DNA of 7,078 nucleotides from Candidatus Puniceispirillum sp. (GTDB taxonomy: Bacteria > Pseudomonadota > Alphaproteobacteria > Puniceispirillales > Puniceispirillaceae), in the NCBI GenBank assembly GCA_016778825.1, contig JADHOU010000081.1:1-7078 (forward strand), read 5' to 3'. Below the pieces are notes generated by a model. That model searched no databases, had not been told where the DNA came from, and worked only from the letters and a program-made list of their open reading frames with translations. Below are positions 1-7,078 of this stretch, piece after piece (positions within the stretch are counted from its first letter, which is position 1; every line of letters begins with the position of its first letter). Position numbers and translations under genes: made by a program.

Positions 1-931
1 CTTCGTCAAGGCAATAGCCGCCGCCTGCCTGTTCCATTTGCAGGGCGTTGGCTTTTTGGTGGTCATCCATCGCGCTTGGCAAAGGCAGCATCAATGAGGC
101 GCGGCCGGTTGCGGCAAGTTCGGCAATTGATGATGCCCCTGATCGGCTGATCACAAGATCACTTTTGGCCAAAAGATCAGGCATATTGGTGAAAAATGGT
201 TTGATCGATGCGGTGATTCCCAAGGCACGATAACGCGCTTTTAGATTATCAATCTGTTCGGGGCGGGCTTGCTGATAGATTTTGATATTATCGCGCAATG
301 GCGGGTCAATCATTTCCAGCGCATCCGGCACAAGCGTGCCAAGAATGATTGCGCCCTGTGATCCACCAAGAACGCTAAGAACCAGCTCATCACCAGCACA
401 GCTTGGCCGCCGTTTGGCAAAAAAGGCGGTACGAACCGGCATGCCAGTAATATGGGTTGCCACACCATCAGGTAGATTTTTTGTTTGTGGCCAGCTAAGC
501 GCGATGAGTCGCGCCCGGGCGGCAAGGGCGTGATTGGCGCGTCCAAGATAGGCATTTTGTTCATGCACCATTACCGGTACGCCGAAAAGACGCGCAACCA
601 AAAGCGGTGCAAAAGATGGATAGCCGCCAAAGCCGATCATCACCATTGGCGGGCGAAGCCCAATATGCCATAGGCAGAATAACGCCCCCATGCCAAGTTT
701 GGTAAGCGCCATGATCCGGTGGAAAACGCCCGATTGAAACGGTGAGGCGGCGCTGATCACATGAAGACGAACTGGCAGTTTTTCGATATCGGCCAAAAGT
801 GCCGCGCCGCGTTTATCGGTAAACAGACAGGTTTGATAGCCCTTGGCGTTCATGGCTTCGGCAACGGCAAGTGCCGGAAAAATATGGCCGCCTGTGCCCC
901 CTGCGGCAAGATAGATGATGCCCGCGCTCAT
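1..931 (-). CDS. murG: UDP-GlcNAc:undecaprenyl-PP-MurNAc-pentapeptide GlcNAc transferase MurG (3' end missing)
   Basis: Peripheral inner-membrane GT-B glycosyltransferase that adds GlcNAc to lipid I to give lipid II. I translated this frame by hand: the ATG at 931 is followed by 310 uninterrupted codons to the window edge. The family is usually near 355-370 residues, so roughly 50 C-terminal residues are missing. Motifs: GGTGGH (11-16) with the conserved His16, GFGGYPS (100-106), HEQNA (123-127) followed by LGRAN, GGSQGA (189-194), and SRSGASSIAEL (262-272), whose Glu271 matches the residue that contacts the UDP-GlcNAc ribose. HQKANA (291-296) is the usual late motif. The start overlaps the ftsW stop by ATGA and has GGAGG 6 nt upstream. 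No frameshift or missing catalytic residue is seen in the part present. Confidence 0.96.
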   Translation of the reverse strand, partial: MSAGIIYLAAGGTGGHIFPALAVAEAMNAKGYQTCLFTDKRGAALLADIEKLPVRLHVISAASPFQSGVFHRIMALTKLGMGALFCLWHIGLRPPMVMIGFGGYPSFAPLLVARLFGVPVMVHEQNAYLGRANHALAARARLIALSWPQTKNLPDGVATHITGMPVRTAFFAKRRPSCAGDELVLSVLGGSQGAIILGTLVPDALEMIDPPLRDNIKIYQQARPEQIDNLKARYRALGITASIKPFFTNMPDLLAKSDLVISRSGASSIAELAATGRASLMLPLPSAMDDHQKANALQMEQAGGGYCLDE

Positions 932-2052
932 GACCGGCCTCCATCGGCAAAGCGATCAATCGTGGTGCGTTTGCGAGTCAGGGCAAGGATCAACCCCATG
1001 GTCAGACTGCTGGCCAGCAAGGATGAGCCGCCATAGCTGATAAAGGGAAGGGTCATGCCCTTAGTCGGGATCAGATTGACTGATGATGCCATATGAATGC
1101 TGGCCTGAACGCCAAATTGCATGACCAGACTGGCCGTGGCGATCAGACAGAAAAGCCCTTCACCCGACAAGGCGCGGGCAAAACCGCGAATGATCACAAA
1201 TCCATATAGCCCCAAAAGCGCCAGACAAGCGATGGCGCCATATTCCTCGGCAGCAACGGCAAAGATGAAATCAGAATGGGCGTCAGGTAGATGCAGCTTG
1301 ACAACACCATCACCCGGTCCAACGCCAAAATAGCCGCCTTCGGCAAAGCTTTCTTTGGCGCGTTCAACTTGCCATGACCCGCCTTCAAAGAATTTATCAA
1401 CACGAAGCTGAACATGCGACAGGTTCAAATAGGCAAGATAGAACCCAACGGGTGCCAGACCGGCAGCACCAATGACAAACAGCATTGGCATGCCAGCAAG
1501 GAACATCTGAAAGCCCCATGTCATCAAGATCAAAGCTGTCATGCCGATATCGGGCTGAGCGACAAGAATGCCAACAATGATTGCGGCCAGACCTGACGCA
1601 TAGGCCCAGCCCGGGAAATCCTGCCCCTCACGCCAAAGCGTCAGCAACCATGCCGAAACAATGGTAAATAAAGGTTTCGCCAATTCAGATGGCTGTAAGG
1701 TAAAGCCTGCAACCGATACCCATCTTGTGGCGCCCTTGATTTCACTGCCAGCAACAATGGCAAGGATCATCAACCCAATCACCAGAACAAGCCCGACAAG
1801 CGAAAAAGCGCGAATGGGGCGCGGTTCAAGCATTGAAACCAACAGCATGATCAGCAATGCCGGTGCAAGATAGATAAGCTGGCGCACAATGAAATGCTGG
1901 GATGATAGATTGATCAGGCTGGCAACCGCAGGGCTGGCGGCCATTACCAAAATCACGCCAAGGGTCATTAACAGCAAAGCACTGGCCAAAAGCCATTTAT
2001 CAATAGTCCACCACCAGATGCCAACAAGCGAACGATCGGTACGATCAAGCAT
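928..2052 (-). CDS. ftsW: Septal peptidoglycan glycosyltransferase FtsW (SEDS family)
   Basis: Polytopic inner-membrane SEDS protein that polymerises lipid II into glycan strands at the division site, normally with the class B PBP FtsI. It has 374 residues, typical of a compact FtsW. Motifs: GATRWVSVAGFTLQPSELAK (107-126), QPDIGMT (166-172), GVGPGDG (243-249), LPDAHSDFIFA (255-265) and TKGMTLPFISYGGSS (330-344). Asp261 in AHSDF corresponds to the acidic residue known to be essential in SEDS polymerases. About ten hydrophobic segments are visible; the hydrophilic stretch near 210-260 is the large periplasmic loop. The frame stays open to 2295, but those 81 extra codons lie inside murD and look unlike FtsW; the ATG at 2052 has GGAGG 5 nt upstream. 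Called FtsW rather than RodA from its place between murD and murG and from the motif spelling. The TGA overlaps the murG ATG (ATGA). Confidence 0.95.
   Translation of the reverse strand: MLDRTDRSLVGIWWWTIDKWLLASALLLMTLGVILVMAASPAVASLINLSSQHFIVRQLIYLAPALLIMLLVSMLEPRPIRAFSLVGLVLVIGLMILAIVAGSEIKGATRWVSVAGFTLQPSELAKPLFTIVSAWLLTLWREGQDFPGWAYASGLAAIIVGILVAQPDIGMTALILMTWGFQMFLAGMPMLFVIGAAGLAPVGFYLAYLNLSHVQLRVDKFFEGGSWQVERAKESFAEGGYFGVGPGDGVVKLHLPDAHSDFIFAVAAEEYGAIACLALLGLYGFVIIRGFARALSGEGLFCLIATASLVMQFGVQASIHMASSVNLIPTKGMTLPFISYGGSSLLASSLTMGLILALTRKRTTIDRFADGGRS
938..942 (-). promoter_or_regulatory. Ribosome binding site of murG (GGAGG)
   Basis: GGAGG sits 6 nt before the murG ATG at 931, inside the ftsW codons for its terminal Gly-Gly-Arg-Ser. 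The ATGA overlap of the ftsW stop and murG start adds to the case for coupled translation. Confidence 0.85.
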
Positions 2053-3364
2053 GATTGCCTCCTGCGATGGTGGCACAAAGATTTTCGGCAAGCGCGGCAA
2101 AGGCATCGCCGCGCGCACCAAAGCTGGTAAATTGATCAAATGACGCTGCCGCCGGTGCCAAAAGAATGGTGCCGCCATCAATTGCCGCGCTGGCATCATC
2201 AAATGCGGCGCGTGTGGCTTTTTCCAGATCACCACAAATCGCGGCTGGGCATTGTCCATCAAGGCTTTTGGCAAATTCGGCGGCAGCCGTGCCAATCAGA
2301 TAGGCTTTTTTGACAGCGCCAAGATGTTGCATCGCCGGTGCCAGCCCGTCCTGTTTGGCAAGACCGCCAGCCACCCAATAAATATCATCAAAGGCCGACA
2401 ATGCCTTTGCCGCGGCAACGCCGTTGGTGGCTTTTGAGTCATTCACAAACTGGATTTTACCACAGCGGGCAACGGTTTGCAGACGATGCGGCAGGCTGGA
2501 ATAGCTTTTGACACCGCGATTGATCATCGCCATATCAAGTCCAAGCGTGGCAAGCGCAAAGGCTGCGGCAGCAGCGTTTTCGGCATTATGCAATCCGGCA
2601 AGCGATGCTGAATGACGCTGTGCATCCGGGGCGTCATCGGGGCTGGCAATCATGGTTTTGATACCGCGCTTGCGGGTTGCGGCGGCAAGCGCTTTCACAT
2701 GCTCATCACCATCGCCGATAATCGCTAGGCAATCTGCCCCAAGCCGGTCAAGAACCACGGCCTTGGCCGCGATATAACCGTTCATGCCGCCATGCCGGTC
2801 AAGGTGATCGGGGCTGATATTCAGCAGGATCGAAATATCGGGTGCCAATGATGGGGTGGTTTCCAACTGATAAGAGGATAGTTCGAGAACAAGAACGCCA
2901 TCTTTGCCCGGATCATCAAGCGAGCAGGCTGGCTCACCAAGATTACCGCCAATCGCATGGGCGCGTCCGGCGGTTGCAAGGCAGTGGCCGATCAGCGCCG
3001 TTGTTGTTGATTTACCGTTGGTGCCAGTGACCACAACAAGCTGGGCTTTTGGTTTTGCCCGCAAGGCGAGTTCGACTTCGCTGATCACGTCAATTTGAAG
3101 GCTGTTGGCATGGGCTGCTGCAGGATGCGGCTTTGGATGAAGATGCGGGATGCCCGGGCTGATCACCATTGCCGCCATATCCTGCCACGGCCAGTCGCGC
3201 CAATCGGTCATTTGAATTGCCTGAAGATCTTGCTGGTATTTTCCATCATCAAAGGCAACGACATGCGCGCCGGCTGCCCGCAATGCGGCAACTGCGGCAA
3301 CACCGGATCCGCCAAGGCCTAAGACCCCGACTGTCTGTCCGTTCATGTCATGTGGAACCAGCAT
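2045..3364 (-). CDS. murD: UDP-MurNAc-L-alanine--D-glutamate ligase MurD
   Basis: Cytoplasmic Mur ligase that adds D-glutamate to UDP-MurNAc-L-alanine, the step before MurE. It has 439 residues, the normal size. An N-terminal Rossmann-like domain opens with GVLGLGGSG (13-21). The ATPase domain has P-loop GTNGKST (114-120), ELSSYQLE (161-168), NISPDHLDRH (182-191) and the probable carbamylated lysine in AAK (201). The C-terminal domain has HRLQ (293-296), NDSKATN (308-314), GGLAKQDG (333-340) and PAAASFDQF (404-412). The ATG at 3364 gives the short lead before the glycine motif that is typical of the family; an internal ATG at codon 7 (3346) would leave almost no lead and has no Shine-Dalgarno sequence. 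It starts 13 nt after mraY, the only non-overlapping junction here, and overlaps ftsW by 8 nt. The last codons (GGNHA) carry the ftsW ribosome binding site. Confidence 0.96.
   Translation of the reverse strand: MLVPHDMNGQTVGVLGLGGSGVAAVAALRAAGAHVVAFDDGKYQQDLQAIQMTDWRDWPWQDMAAMVISPGIPHLHPKPHPAAAHANSLQIDVISEVELALRAKPKAQLVVVTGTNGKSTTTALIGHCLATAGRAHAIGGNLGEPACSLDDPGKDGVLVLELSSYQLETTPSLAPDISILLNISPDHLDRHGGMNGYIAAKAVVLDRLGADCLAIIGDGDEHVKALAAATRKRGIKTMIASPDDAPDAQRHSASLAGLHNAENAAAAAFALATLGLDMAMINRGVKSYSSLPHRLQTVARCGKIQFVNDSKATNGVAAAKALSAFDDIYWVAGGLAKQDGLAPAMQHLGAVKKAYLIGTAAAEFAKSLDGQCPAAICGDLEKATRAAFDDASAAIDGGTILLAPAAASFDQFTSFGARGDAFAALAENLCATIAGGNHA
2058..2062 (-). promoter_or_regulatory. Ribosome binding site of ftsW (GGAGG)
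   Basis: GGAGG sits 5 nt before the ftsW ATG at 2052, inside the murD codons for its terminal Gly-Gly-Asn. It selects the 374-residue ftsW start over the longer open frame that runs back through murD. Confidence 0.85.
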
Positions 3365-3373
3365 TCAGACCAT

Positions 3374-3379
3374 TCCCCT
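3374..3379 (-). promoter_or_regulatory. Probable weak ribosome binding site of murD (AGGGGA)
   Basis: AGGGGA begins inside the mraY TAG stop codon and ends 9 nt before the murD ATG at 3364. It matches the anti-Shine-Dalgarno less well than the GGAGG sites at the other junctions, and it sits only 0 nt from another ATG (3373) that opens a two-codon frame closed by TGA next to the murD start. Confidence 0.55.
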
Positions 3380-4466
3380 AACGCAGCTTTAGCGATGACA
3401 GCCCAGCCACAGCCAGTACCACCGCAATGATCCAGAAACGAATGACGATTGTTGGCTCGGCCCAGCCTTTTTTCTCAAAATGATGATGCAGCGGTGCCAT
3501 CAGGAAAATCCGCTTGCCGGTCAATTTGTACGAGGCCACCTGCAAGATAACCGACAAGGTTTCAACAACGAAAAGGCCGCCCGTAATGGCCAGCACCAAC
3601 TCGTGACGGGTCGCCACCGCAATCGCGCCCAAAGTCCCGCCAAGCGCAAGCGATCCGGTATCGCCCATAAATACCCGGGCAGGCGGGGCGTTAAACCATA
3701 AAAAGCCAAGACCGGCACCGATCAAAGCACCGCACATCACCGCTAGATCACCCGTACCAGGAACAAAATTGATCTGAAGATAGGTGGCGAAATTGTAATT
3801 TCCGGCAAGATAGGCGATCAGCACAAAACAGCCTGCGACGATCATCACCGGCACAATGGCAAGCCCATCCAAACCATCGGTGAGATTCACCGCATTTGAC
3901 GCGCCAACGATAACCATCATTGCAAACGGCACATAAAACATCCCCATGGTGAGCAACGTGTCTTTGAAAAATGGAACGGCAACGCCATAACGAAGCTGTT
4001 CTGGGGACAATTCGATGAAAATCAAAGTGGCGAAAAAGGCGATCACAAGCTGTAACAGCATTTTCATGCGTGCCGACATGCCATTATGCGACCGTTTGCG
4101 CAGTTTCATCCAATCATCAAGGCTGCCAATCGCACCAAAGCTAAGCGCGATTAGAAGAACCGGCCATAAATAGGGGTTGGATAGCGGCATCCATAAAAGT
4201 GTCGAAACGGCAAAGGCAATTAGGATCAGCAACCCGCCCATTGTTGGCGTGCCAATTTTGGTAAGAAGATGCGATTGTGGCCCATCATCACGGATTGGCT
4301 GACCCTCGGCCTGATGCGTTTTAAGCCAGCGGATAAAGGCAGGCCCGCAGATCAGGGCGATCAACAGGGCTGTGATTGTCGCCCCACCTGTCCGGAAGGT
4401 AATATAGCGGAATAGGTTAAAGGGCTGAAAATGATCAGATAGAGGAACAAGCAGGTCAGGCAGCAT
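3378..4466 (-). CDS. mraY: Phospho-N-acetylmuramoyl-pentapeptide transferase MraY
   Basis: Integral inner-membrane enzyme that transfers phospho-MurNAc-pentapeptide from UDP to undecaprenyl phosphate, making lipid I. It has 362 residues against 360 in E. coli. Motifs: [10 protein letters not shown] (57-66), GTPTMGG (72-78), the Asp pair in DDWMK (117-121), [13 protein letters not shown] (191-203), FMGDTGS with Asp269 (266-272), and the HHHF motif (327-330). The two Asp pairs/sites and the histidines match the known Mg2+ and catalytic positions. About ten hydrophobic segments are visible, roughly 28-48, 76-95, 97-115, 135-152, 173-188, 203-222, 242-258, 272-286, 289-309 and 339-358. The frame is open further upstream (to 4730), but the ATG at 4466 gives the usual family N-terminus and has GGAGG 8 nt before it; the ATG 15 nt upstream has no such site. 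It overlaps murF by 11 nt. Confidence 0.97.
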   Translation of the reverse strand: MLPDLLVPLSDHFQPFNLFRYITFRTGGATITALLIALICGPAFIRWLKTHQAEGQPIRDDGPQSHLLTKIGTPTMGGLLILIAFAVSTLLWMPLSNPYLWPVLLIALSFGAIGSLDDWMKLRKRSHNGMSARMKMLLQLVIAFFATLIFIELSPEQLRYGVAVPFFKDTLLTMGMFYVPFAMMVIVGASNAVNLTDGLDGLAIVPVMIVAGCFVLIAYLAGNYNFATYLQINFVPGTGDLAVMCGALIGAGLGFLWFNAPPARVFMGDTGSLALGGTLGAIAVATRHELVLAITGGLFVVETLSVILQVASYKLTGKRIFLMAPLHHHFEKKGWAEPTIVIRFWIIAVVLAVAGLSSLKLR

Positions 4467-5898
4467 GGCTGTTCCCTCCATTTTTGGATGATGTATCGGG
4501 TGATGATGCGGTTTCGAAATTGGCAAGAATGGCATCGCGAACGCGCCATGATCCCGACCCAAGTGATCCTTTGATAAAGATAATGTCACCATCTTCAACG
4601 GCATCTTCGAGTATCTGCACCGCGGATTTGGTATCGGGTGCGGCGATGGTGGCGATGGCGTCATCCAGTCCACCAAGCGCATCATGCATGGCCGATCCCA
4701 AGGCAATGACAAGCCGTGGCGACAGATCATTGATTTGCGGCATCAGCGCAGCATGTTCGGTGGCTGTGTTATCGCCCAATTCGCGCATTTCGCTGAGAAT
4801 CATGATTGTTGGCGCTGTTGCTATCATGCTGGCAAAGGCAGCGGCCATTGATGCTGGGCTGGCATTATAGCTGTCATCAATCAGCGTGATTTTGCAATCT
4901 TGATAGCGGCCAGACAACCGCCCACCGCGTCCTTTTGGTGTTGGACAGCTGGCAAGCCGCGCTGCAGCATCATCAACCGACAAGCCAAGCGCGTCGATAC
5001 AGGCTAGAACGCCAAGCGCATTTTGCGCCCAATGGATGCCATGCATCTGCATTTCAAAGCGCAATTCACGCCCCGCAATTTCGGCATGGACTGTCATGCC
5101 ATCGTGATGCTGGCGTGCCTCAAGAAGACAAAATTTGGCATCATCCTTGCGGCCAAAACTGATAATGCGCCCTGCGCCTGCTGTGGTTGCCGCGCTGGCA
5201 AGCTGGTCATAGAACGGGTCGTCAATATTCAAGATGGCTGTTCCGCCAGCCTGCAAGCCTTGGAAAATTTCGGCTTTGGCTTTGGCGATATCATCAAGAC
5301 TGTCAAAAAAGCCGCCATGCGTGCTGGCAATCCGCGTAATCAAGGCAATGTCGGGACGCGCCAGCGCGGTCAAGGCGGCAATTTCGCCGGCTGCATTCAT
5401 GCCCATTTCCTGAACGGCAAAATCGCAATCAGCGGCAAGTGTGGCAAGGGTGATTGGCACGCCAATATGGTTGTTAAAGCTGCGCTGGCTAGCATGGGTT
5501 TTGCCAAAAGCGGCAAGAGCATGCGCCAACATATCTTTGCTGCCGGTTTTGCCAACCGAACCCGTGATGCCAACCATTTTGCCGGCAAAGCGGTTTCGGC
5601 CAGCCCGCCCAAGACGCGCCAGCGCGTCAAGCGGATCATCGACAATGATCTGCGCAATCGGGGCATCAGCGTTTGGACGGCTCACAAGACACGCCGCCGC
5701 GCCAGCATCGGCGGCCTTGGTGATAAAATCATGCCCATCTTGCTTGTCACCAACAAGCGCGACAAATAAATCACCCGATTTGCAATGACGGCTATCAATT
5801 TCAATGCCTGAAACCGAACTGCACGCAAAAGCCGGGTCAAATAATGCGCCGCCGCATCCGGCAAGCAAATCGTCACAAATCCACAGCGGTGCCGTCAT
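4456..5898 (-). CDS. murF: UDP-MurNAc-tripeptide--D-Ala-D-Ala ligase MurF
   Basis: Cytoplasmic Mur ligase that adds the D-Ala-D-Ala dipeptide to complete the UDP-MurNAc-pentapeptide. It has 480 residues, close to the usual 450-480. The N-terminal domain carries DSR (35-37), GDLFVAL (42-48) and DGH (54-56). The ATPase domain carries P-loop GSVGKT (113-118), NNHIGVP (142-148), [10 protein letters not shown] (164-173) and AKAEIF (207-212). The C-terminal domain carries GRGGR (323-327), DDSYNASP (341-348), ELG (373-375) and KGSLGS (443-448). The start at 5898 overlaps murE by ATGA and has GGAGG 7 nt upstream, which settles it. Oddity: the segment usually written AHLEGF reads THGGFF (193-198), so the histidine is kept but the following Leu-Glu pair is Gly-Gly. 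The tail after about 460 (Ser/Asn/Gly-rich) looks disordered and also encodes the mraY ribosome binding site. Confidence 0.97.
   Translation of the reverse strand: MTAPLWICDDLLAGCGGALFDPAFACSSVSGIEIDSRHCKSGDLFVALVGDKQDGHDFITKAADAGAAACLVSRPNADAPIAQIIVDDPLDALARLGRAGRNRFAGKMVGITGSVGKTGSKDMLAHALAAFGKTHASQRSFNNHIGVPITLATLAADCDFAVQEMGMNAAGEIAALTALARPDIALITRIASTHGGFFDSLDDIAKAKAEIFQGLQAGGTAILNIDDPFYDQLASAATTAGAGRIISFGRKDDAKFCLLEARQHHDGMTVHAEIAGRELRFEMQMHGIHWAQNALGVLACIDALGLSVDDAAARLASCPTPKGRGGRLSGRYQDCKITLIDDSYNASPASMAAAFASMIATAPTIMILSEMRELGDNTATEHAALMPQINDLSPRLVIALGSAMHDALGGLDDAIATIAAPDTKSAVQILEDAVEDGDIIFIKGSLGSGSWRVRDAILANFETASSPDTSSKNGGNSHAA
4475..4479 (-). promoter_or_regulatory. Ribosome binding site of mraY (GGAGG)
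   Basis: GGAGG sits 8 nt before the mraY ATG at 4466, within the murF codons for Gly-Gly-Asn near its C-terminus. It decides the mraY start against several upstream in-frame ATGs that lack such a site. Confidence 0.85.
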
Positions 5899-7078
5899 TG
5901 CAAGGCCTCCCGCATGGTTCGGATTTTGTTATTGGCAACTGACGCATCGTCAAATGGCAAGGTTTCATTGCCAATCAATTGGCCAGTTTCATGGCCTTTG
6001 CCAGCAATCAGCAAAACATCACCAGCAACAAGATTGCCAAGCGCGCTGGCAATGGCTTTATCGCGCGGCACAATTTCGGTGGCCTTATCACAAGATTGCA
6101 AAATGGCACTACGAATGCTGGCAGGATCTTCGCTTCGTGGGTTGTCATCGGTGATGATGATCTCATCAGCAATTTTACAGGCAACCTTGCCCATCATTGC
6201 GCGCTTGCCCGGATCACGGTCGCCGCCACAGCCAAAAAGCACAACAAGCTTGCCACTGGCCTCGGGGCGCAAAGCGCCAAGCGCTGCGGCAAGCGCATCA
6301 GGCGTATGCGCATAATCAACAACGACACGCGCCCCTGCGGGATGACCATGAATTGTTTGCATGCGGCCCGGTGCGGCTTTTAGATATGGCAAAGCACCAA
6401 GCGCATCATGAAGCGGCAAACCGCCAAGATGCGCCATAACCGCGGCAGTCAGGGCATTGATCGCCTGAAATGTGCCGGAAAGTGCCAGCGGAATATCCCA
6501 TGTCTGATCTTGATAGACGACCTTCATATCAAGACCGTCACCCGATGGGGTGATGGATAGGATGCGGAAATCAGCATCTTTAGCATAGCCAAAGGTTTTG
6601 ATAACAATGGCACGGTCTTGCAAACTGTCGATGATGGCCGCGCTAAATTGGTCGTCAAGATTGATGATGGCCGCGCCGCCTTCGCTAAGAAGATCGGAAA
6701 ATAACCGGTGTTTGGCGGCAAAATAACGATCCATATCAATATGATGGTCAAGATGGTCACGGCTAAGATTGGTAAAGGCGGCAATATGGATATTCAGCCC
6801 ATCCAAACGATGTTGTTCAAGGCCGTGACTGCTTGCCTCAAGCGCAAGATGCGTGACACCGGCCTTGGTCAGGGGTGCCAATGTCGCATGAAGGCTGATG
6901 CTGTCCGGCGTGGTCAGGGGCGGCAGGCTTAACAGGGCTCCATCCGATTTGATCATATCGGTGCCGGTGATGCCAAGCGTGCCAACCGCAATGGCTTGCC
7001 ATGTGGCGCGCTGCCATAGCTGGCGCAAAAATTCGGTGGTCGATGTTTTGCCATTTGTGCCGGTAACAGCGGCAACCA
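5895..7078 (-). CDS. murE: UDP-MurNAc-tripeptide synthetase MurE, meso-DAP type (5' end missing)
   Basis: Cytoplasmic Mur ligase that uses ATP to join the third stem residue to UDP-MurNAc-L-Ala-D-Glu. The frame is open to the window edge and gives 393 residues; the family is usually near 480-500, so about 100 N-terminal residues (the UDP-sugar-binding domain) lie outside. Visible, numbered within the fragment: P-loop GTNGKTS (6-12), TTPD (55-58), EASSHG (80-85), SRDHLDHH (105-112), the probable carbamylated lysine in AAK (122), DYAHTPD (254-260), GCGGDRDPGKR (282-292), DNPRSEDP (311-318) and GKGHE (359-363). DNPR is the family signature for meso-diaminopimelate rather than L-lysine. A TTG at 7028 could be mistaken for a start, but it lies after the P-loop and is internal. 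The TGA overlaps the murF ATG by 4 nt (ATGA). Identity is very secure; the DAP specificity is inferred from the motif. Confidence 0.97.
   Translation of the reverse strand, partial: VAAVTGTNGKTSTTEFLRQLWQRATWQAIAVGTLGITGTDMIKSDGALLSLPPLTTPDSISLHATLAPLTKAGVTHLALEASSHGLEQHRLDGLNIHIAAFTNLSRDHLDHHIDMDRYFAAKHRLFSDLLSEGGAAIINLDDQFSAAIIDSLQDRAIVIKTFGYAKDADFRILSITPSGDGLDMKVVYQDQTWDIPLALSGTFQAINALTAAVMAHLGGLPLHDALGALPYLKAAPGRMQTIHGHPAGARVVVDYAHTPDALAAALGALRPEASGKLVVLFGCGGDRDPGKRAMMGKVACKIADEIIITDDNPRSEDPASIRSAILQSCDKATEIVPRDKAIASALGNLVAGDVLLIAGKGHETGQLIGNETLPFDDASVANNKIRTMREALQ
5906..5910 (-). promoter_or_regulatory. Ribosome binding site of murF (GGAGG)
   Basis: GGAGG sits 7 nt before the murF ATG at 5898, inside the last codons of murE (the Arg-Glu-Ala region of its C-terminus). 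With the ATGA stop/start overlap it fixes the murF start and suggests coupled translation. Confidence 0.85.

Noticed and set aside
310..564. 84-codon minus-strand frame within the murG region
   Set aside because: It is in a different frame from murG, which reads through this stretch with its HEQN and GGSQGA motifs intact.
2053..2295. N-terminal extension of ftsW by 81 codons
   Set aside because: It lies inside murD, is unlike any FtsW N-terminus, and the ATG at 2052 has an ideal ribosome binding site.
3365..3377. Internal promoter or terminator in the mraY-murD gap
   Set aside because: Thirteen bases are too few to hold either, and no hairpin or promoter-like sequence is visible around it.
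4467..4730. N-terminal extension of mraY by 88 codons
   Set aside because: It lies inside murF, adds a hydrophilic stretch not found in MraY, and the family-length start at 4466 has GGAGG 8 nt upstream.
5023..5769. 248-codon open frame on the plus strand
   Set aside because: It lies wholly antisense to murF, shows no recognisable motif, and is explained by the composition of the opposite strand. The same holds for the shorter plus-strand frames, such as 4484-4870, 5914-6315 and 5979-6383.
7026..7028. TTG as the start of murE
   Set aside because: The frame continues upstream through the P-loop GTNGKTS to the window edge, so the TTG is an internal Leu codon.
1..7078. An undescribed system, mobile element, CRISPR array or RNA gene
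   Set aside because: The window is filled edge to edge by six intact or edge-truncated dcw genes in a standard order. No repeats, insertion sequences, tRNA-like folds or unexplained non-coding stretch longer than 13 nt were seen.

Overview
The window is a continuous piece of a bacterial dcw (division and cell wall) cluster. All genes lie on the minus strand, so transcription runs from high to low coordinates: murE (5' end cut by the window edge), murF, mraY, murD, ftsW, murG (3' end cut). All six were identified by reading translated family motifs. They cover the window almost completely. The only gap between genes is 13 nt (3365-3377), and the other four junctions overlap by 4, 11, 8 and 4 nt. 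No RNA gene, mobile element, repeat array, CRISPR, terminator or recognisable promoter was found. The genes look like part of one longer polycistronic unit whose promoter and terminator lie outside the window.

Layout in transcription order: murE 7078-5895 (partial), murF 5898-4456, mraY 4466-3378, murD 3364-2045, ftsW 2052-928, murG 931-1 (partial). Every overlapping start is preceded by a clean GGAGG Shine-Dalgarno sequence inside the last codons of the upstream gene, which points to translational coupling. murD, behind the 13-nt gap, has a weaker AGGGG site.

The genes cover consecutive steps of peptidoglycan precursor synthesis. MurD adds D-Glu, MurE adds the third residue (meso-diaminopimelate, judged from its DNPR motif), and MurF adds D-Ala-D-Ala, all in the cytoplasm. 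MraY moves the phospho-MurNAc-pentapeptide to undecaprenyl phosphate (lipid I), MurG adds GlcNAc (lipid II), and FtsW polymerises lipid II at the septum.

The host is a Gram-negative-type bacterium with meso-DAP peptidoglycan. The proteins read to me as alphaproteobacterial (MurF P-loop GSVGKTGSK, MurD opening MLVP before the Rossmann glycine motif, a 374-residue FtsW). Three sampled lines give G+C of roughly 48-57%, low for many alphaproteobacteria. That would suit a marine lineage such as SAR116, but this placement is a guess from general impression. The gene order itself is shared widely, including by gammaproteobacteria. I found no undescribed system here; the findings are modest observations on a conserved housekeeping locus.
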